A stretch of DNA of 64,000 nucleotides, taken from contig OZ243958.1 of the NCBI GenBank assembly GCA_965214495.1, positions 62,001-126,000 of the forward strand, given 5' to 3'. The translations under genes and the position numbers were made by a program. This document shows positions 61,205 to 64,000 of the stretch, piece after piece. Under the pieces are notes generated by a model. The model was not told where the DNA came from, ran no database searches, and saw only the letters and a program-made list of their open reading frames with translations. This DNA is from JANQOH01 sp965214495. Lineage in GTDB: Bacteria > Pseudomonadota > Alphaproteobacteria > UBA7887. Numbering within the stretch: position 1 is the stretch's first letter; each line of letters begins with the position of its first letter.

Positions 61205-61596
61205 CCGCGCCAGTCCTCGATGCGGCGCTCGCCGGGATAGAGCATCGCGTGGCCTTGTTCGATCAGGTGGTAGCCCTTCGCCTGGCCGAGGTCGGCATAG
61301 AAGGTCAGGCACCGATCCTTGAAGCCGAAGAACCACCACGTGCCCGAGATGCTCGAATCCAGCGGCATGACGACGATCGCGTCGGCCTCGACCGACGTCG
61401 CCGGCGCCGTTTCAGCGTTGTAGGCCACCATGAAATAGCGCGTGAAGTCGTCGGGAAGGCGGAAGGGTTCGACGTTCGGCCATTCTTCGCCCGCGCCCGC
61501 CATGATGCGCTCGTAGCTGTCGCGGCACCCGCCGCCGGCTTCGACGGCGGTCGCGAGAAGGAACAGGCAACAGGCGGCGAAGCCGATCATGCGCAT
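61195..61596 (-). CDS. Exported protein of unknown function
   Basis: A 133-aa protein with a signal peptide (MRMIGFAACCLFLLATAVEA-GGG). The mature part is about 113 aa with two cysteines, no membrane segment, and an aromatic-rich centre (SGTWWFFGFKDRCLTFYADL). I do not recognise the family. It sits directly upstream of the formate dehydrogenase NADH-side gene on the same strand and may overlap its start. That could reflect co-translation or chance. Confidence 0.6.
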   Translation of the reverse strand: MRMIGFAACCLFLLATAVEAGGGCRDSYERIMAGAGEEWPNVEPFRLPDDFTRYFMVAYNAETAPATSVEADAIVVMPLDSSISGTWWFFGFKDRCLTFYADLGQAKGYHLIEQGHAMLYPGERRIEDWRGWR

Positions 61597-61721
61597 GGGC
61601 GACGCTCCCCGGTGGTGGCGCGACGGGGCAGTGTGCGGCGCGGGCGGGAGAATGGCAAGGTGCCGAACCGGTTTGGACGAGGGCGTCTTACATGTGTCCG
61701 AATGAGAGCGGAGAAAGAAGA

Positions 61722-61964
61722 TCAGTCGAGCAGAAAATCGAGCGCCTTGATCGCGCCGACGCCTGCGACCACGGCCGCGTATATCTTGATCGTGATACGC
61801 AATTCGAGCTTCTCGATAGCTTTCACCAAGTCATCTTTCGTCACCGCGTTCTCGCCGATCGCGACGCTGATTTGCTCGGTAACGGCCTCGGCTTGCGGGT
61901 CGTCGAAGCCCGCTTCGCGCAGAGCCTTGACGGCTTTGTGCGTATCGAAAGCGAAGACGACCAC
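61722..61964 (-). CDS. Small DUF1640-like coiled-coil membrane protein
   Basis: An 80-aa protein. MVVFAFDTHKAVKALREAGF followed by DDPQAEAVTEQI resembles the DUF1640 start (FDTxxxVxxLxxAGFxxxQAEAL). A heptad-like ENAVTKDDLVKAIEKLELRI stretch leads to a C-terminal membrane helix (YAAVVAGVGAIKALDFL). Bacterial members are often found singly or beside mobile elements, and their function is unclear. It is a single gene, divergent from the dioxygenase. The 125-nt gap to the exported protein gene holds no feature I recognise. Confidence 0.65.
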   Translation of the reverse strand: MVVFAFDTHKAVKALREAGFDDPQAEAVTEQISVAIGENAVTKDDLVKAIEKLELRITIKIYAAVVAGVGAIKALDFLLD

Positions 61965-62137
61965 GAATGCTTCTCCGATTCGACGCTCACCGTCCCTTTA
62001 CGCTAGCGAGTGCCCGGCGATACCGCAAGCGACAGCGATTGCCGGCAGCTATTCTCGTTTTCGGAGAATCGAACCGCCGAGTGCTGAAACCGCCCGTGCC
62101 CGGAGACCTCGTCCATGCCCCGTCTCCGCGGCGGCGC

Positions 62138-62167
62138 TTGTTTCAGTGGCGGTCGTGTCGGCATAAT
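62138..62167 (+). promoter_or_regulatory. Candidate promoter of the dioxygenase gene
   Basis: TTGTTT (62138) and CATAAT (62162-62167, five of six to the consensus -10) are separated by 18 nt and lie 35 nt before the start codon. A separate inverted repeat, ATTCTC-GTTTTCG-GAGAAT (62051-62069), further upstream could be an operator in this divergent region. Confidence 0.45.
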
Positions 62168-62202
62168 ACCGATGGTTACAGGACGCTCCGCGGGAGAGTA
62201 TC

Positions 62203-63108
62203 ATGCCGCTGACCATCACGCCGACCGACGCCACGTTGGGCGCGACGATCACCGACATCGACCTGGCGGGGTTGGATGACGATACGTGGAAATGCGTCGA
62301 GGATGCGTTCCACGAATACGGCGTGCTGATCTTCCCCGACCAGAATCTGAGCGGGGAGGCGCAGATCGCCTTCGCCATGCGCTTCGGCGACCTCGAACTC
62401 CTGCGCGAAAGCGCCGACGAAAAAGCGGTGTCGATCAGCAACCGCAACGAGGACGGTTCGCTGACCGGCCCCGGCGAGTATCGCTACAAGACCCTGCGCG
62501 GCAACGAAGGATGGCACACCGACAGTTCCTACATGCCGCTCGCCGCCAAGGCGTCGATGCTGTCGGCGCAGGTCACCCCGTCATGGGGCGGCGAAACCGA
62601 ATGGGCCGACATGCGCGCGGCATACGACACGCTCGACGATGAAACGAAGGAGTGCGTCGCCGGCCTCAGCGCCTATCACTCGCTCTACCAGTCGCAGGCG
62701 AAGATCGGCTACGAGATCGAGACCGGCGCCGGCTACGGCTATCACACCAAGGGCGCGCCGTTGCGGCCGCTGGTCAAGACCCATCCCGTGACCGGCCGCA
62801 AGTCCCTGTTCATCGGTCGCCACGCTTTCCGAATCCCCGGTCTCGAAGACGGCGAAGCGCAGGCCCTGCTGGACGACCTCGCCGACAGGGCGTGCCGACC
62901 GCCGCGGACTCTGCAACACCGGTGGCGGCCCGGCGACGCGGTCATCTGGGACAACCGCTGCGTGTTGCATCGGGCGCGGCCATACGATTTCAGCGAAACC
63001 CGCATCATGCGGCACACGCGGGTGGCGGGCGACCCGGCGACCGAGCTGGCGAGCACCGGCGCGGATGAGCGCGCCGCCGCGTTCGAACCCTCGTCGTCGA
63101 ACCGGTAG
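62203..63108 (+). CDS. TauD/TfdA-family 2-oxoglutarate-dependent dioxygenase
   Basis: A 301-aa Fe(II)/2-oxoglutarate dioxygenase. The facial triad is visible: NEGWHTDSSYMPLAAKASML (His and Asp of HxD) and the distal His in WDNRCVLHRARPY, followed by the 2-oxoglutarate Arg in IMRHTRVAG. The N-terminus PLTITPTDATLGATITDIDL is typical of TauD/TfdA. Members hydroxylate taurine, 2,4-D, alpha-ketoglutarate-linked ethers or other small organics. Substrate cannot be inferred. A single gene ending 13 nt before the convergent tRNA-Asn. The C-terminal 20 residues are variable. Confidence 0.9.
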   Translation: MPLTITPTDATLGATITDIDLAGLDDDTWKCVEDAFHEYGVLIFPDQNLSGEAQIAFAMRFGDLELLRESADEKAVSISNRNEDGSLTGPGEYRYKTLRGNEGWHTDSSYMPLAAKASMLSAQVTPSWGGETEWADMRAAYDTLDDETKECVAGLSAYHSLYQSQAKIGYEIETGAGYGYHTKGAPLRPLVKTHPVTGRKSLFIGRHAFRIPGLEDGEAQALLDDLADRACRPPRTLQHRWRPGDAVIWDNRCVLHRARPYDFSETRIMRHTRVAGDPATELASTGADERAAAFEPSSSNR

Positions 63109-63121
63109 GACGCGAAAGCGG

Positions 63122-63197
63122 TGGCTCCCCGGGCCGGACTCGAACCAGCGACATGGTGGTTAACAGCCACCCGCTCTACCAACTGAGCTACCGGGGA
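63122..63197 (-). tRNA. tRNA-Asn (GTT)
   Basis: On the minus strand the acceptor stem TCCCCGG pairs with CCGGGGA. The D-arm starts GTAGCTCAGTTGGTAGAGC, the anticodon loop CTGTTAA carries GTT, and the T-arm is GCTGG-TTCGAGT-CCGGC. Discriminator G and an encoded CCA follow. The 63198-63416 gap to livF shows no gene. Confidence 0.95.
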
Positions 63198-63416
63198 TCG
63201 GATGCCGGCGCGGCTTGTAGCACACGGTGCGCCTGAAAACCAGCGCCGGACGCTCAGGCGTGCCATACCCGCCTCGGGTCACCGCGTCGCGCATGGCTTC
63301 AGCGTGCGCCTCGGTTTGCGCACATAAGCCAGCGTGTCGAAACCGAATACCGCTTCGATGACCACACGTTGACCTGTCGCGGCCGTAGGCAACGCTTGGA
63401 CCGCGTTCGCCGCGCC

Positions 63417-64000
63417 TCACGCGCCGCCGAGATAGTATCGCTTCACCAGTTCGTTGTCGCGTAGCGCCTCGGCGCTGTCCCCTTCGAAGGCGATCCGGCC
63501 GCCGACGATCACGTAGCCGCGGTCGGCAATGCGCGACGCCTGGTGGAAGTTCTGCTCGGCCATCAGGACGGTCAGCCCGCGGCTCGCCTTGAGTGCGGCG
63601 ATCTTCTCCATCACCCGTCCGACGAGGATCGGCGCAAGGCCGACCGAGGGTTCGTCCACGATCAGGATGCGGGGCGAGGCCATGAGCGCGCGCGCGAGCG
63701 CCAGCATCTGCTGTTCGCCGCCGCTCATGCTGCCGGCGAGCTGTCTGCGACGCTCTTTCAGCACGGGAAAGGTCTCCAGACACAGCGCGAGATTTTCTCG
63801 CGTCTCGCGCCGCGCCGCCTGCCGGTATGCGCCGAGCATCAGGTTCTCCTCGACGGTCAGACCGGGAAACAGTCGCCGGCCTTCGGGCGCCAGCACGATG
63901 CCGTGCTCGACGACGCGCTCCGGCGCCAGGCCGGTCAGTTCGATCGTCTCGCCGCCGACTGTCGCCGCGACGCGCCCGGCGCGCGGGCGCACCAGCCCCA
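63417..64000 (-). CDS. livF: Branched-chain amino acid ABC transporter ATPase LivF (5' end outside window)
   Basis: The C-terminal 193 residues of a LivF-type ATPase. It has VVEHGIVLAPEGRRLFPGLT followed by VEENLMLGAYR (the LivF Q-loop and 'P-E-G-R-x-L-F' region), signature SMSGGEQQMLALARALM, Walker B ILIVDEPSVGLAP, MAEQNFHQASRIADRGYVI (H-loop replaced by EQN, normal for LivF), and the ending AEALRDNELVKRYYLGGA. The Walker A part lies beyond the right edge. The remaining liv genes should be to the right on the same strand. Confidence 0.92.
   Translation of the reverse strand, partial: GLVRPRAGRVAATVGGETIELTGLAPERVVEHGIVLAPEGRRLFPGLTVEENLMLGAYRQAARRETRENLALCLETFPVLKERRRQLAGSMSGGEQQMLALARALMASPRILIVDEPSVGLAPILVGRVMEKIAALKASRGLTVLMAEQNFHQASRIADRGYVIVGGRIAFEGDSAEALRDNELVKRYYLGGA

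Noticed and set aside
1..64000. CRISPR arrays, rRNA genes, prophage or complete insertion sequences
   Set aside because: No regularly spaced short repeats, rRNA cores or transposase motifs were seen. The only mobile element supported is the partial group II intron.

Overview
The window is high-GC bacterial chromosome, best read as an alphaproteobacterium of Rhodospirillales type. The evidence is the tig-clpP-clpX-lon block, divergent ubiG and lysC followed by ptsP, an ErpA-type scaffold, a quinone-pathway UbiG, and a formate dehydrogenase with a fused NuoE-NuoF subunit. Malonyl-CoA decarboxylase, TauD-like and luciferase-like enzymes, a secreted ankyrin protein, toxin-antitoxin relics and many broken genes would suit a host-associated or marine lineage with ongoing gene decay. 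That last point is inference only.

Layout. 1-584 is the 5' half of a group II intron on the minus strand, cut by the window edge, followed by tRNA-His. 0.9-4.6 kb holds an SDR, erpA, xthA and an ABC ATPase-permease pair. 4.9-6.8 kb is a decayed patch with an orphan HicB antitoxin, an AAA-ATPase relic, a frameshifted ADP-ribosylglycohydrolase and a PIN-toxin relic. 6.8-9.8 kb is an ergothioneine locus (egtC-egtB diverging from egtD). It is followed by a THI5/ThiY-like binding protein that may serve the ABC pair 5 kb upstream. 10.8-18.1 kb is an overlapping ten-gene Mrp/MBH-type cation antiporter operon with three ion-channel subunits. 18.2-25.9 kb carries a phosphate-type porin, NAD(P)HX repair, malonyl-CoA decarboxylase, an enoyl-CoA hydratase and a transketolase-like enzyme. 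25.9-32.0 kb has tRNA-Leu and the protein-quality-control block, with a sigma32-like promoter before lon.

32-38 kb holds a hydroxyacid dehydrogenase, a YedY-like molybdoenzyme, a luciferase-like oxidoreductase, an enolase-superfamily enzyme, a class IV aminotransferase and glycosyltransferase debris. 38.9-46.4 kb is a mosaic of tandem segmental duplications. The inferred ancestral unit is Nudix - coiled-coil protein - glycosyltransferase - serine hydrolase. One intact member of each survives among deleted, chimeric and nonsense-mutated copies, with a secreted ankyrin-repeat gene inside. 46.4-49 kb has a second luciferase-like oxidoreductase and a HigB / HigA-ImmA toxin-antitoxin pair. 49.1-54.5 kb is ubiG diverging from lysC - nitronate monooxygenase - ptsP. 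54.5-64 kb holds a frameshifted iolD, a cold-shock gene, NAD-dependent formate dehydrogenase, two small proteins, a TauD-type dioxygenase, tRNA-Asn and the 3' part of livF.

The most interesting items are the unusual three-channel antiporter operon, the shuffled duplication region at 39.5-46.4 kb and the antitoxin-protease fusion. Function calls rest on motif and family recognition by eye. No alignment or database search was run.
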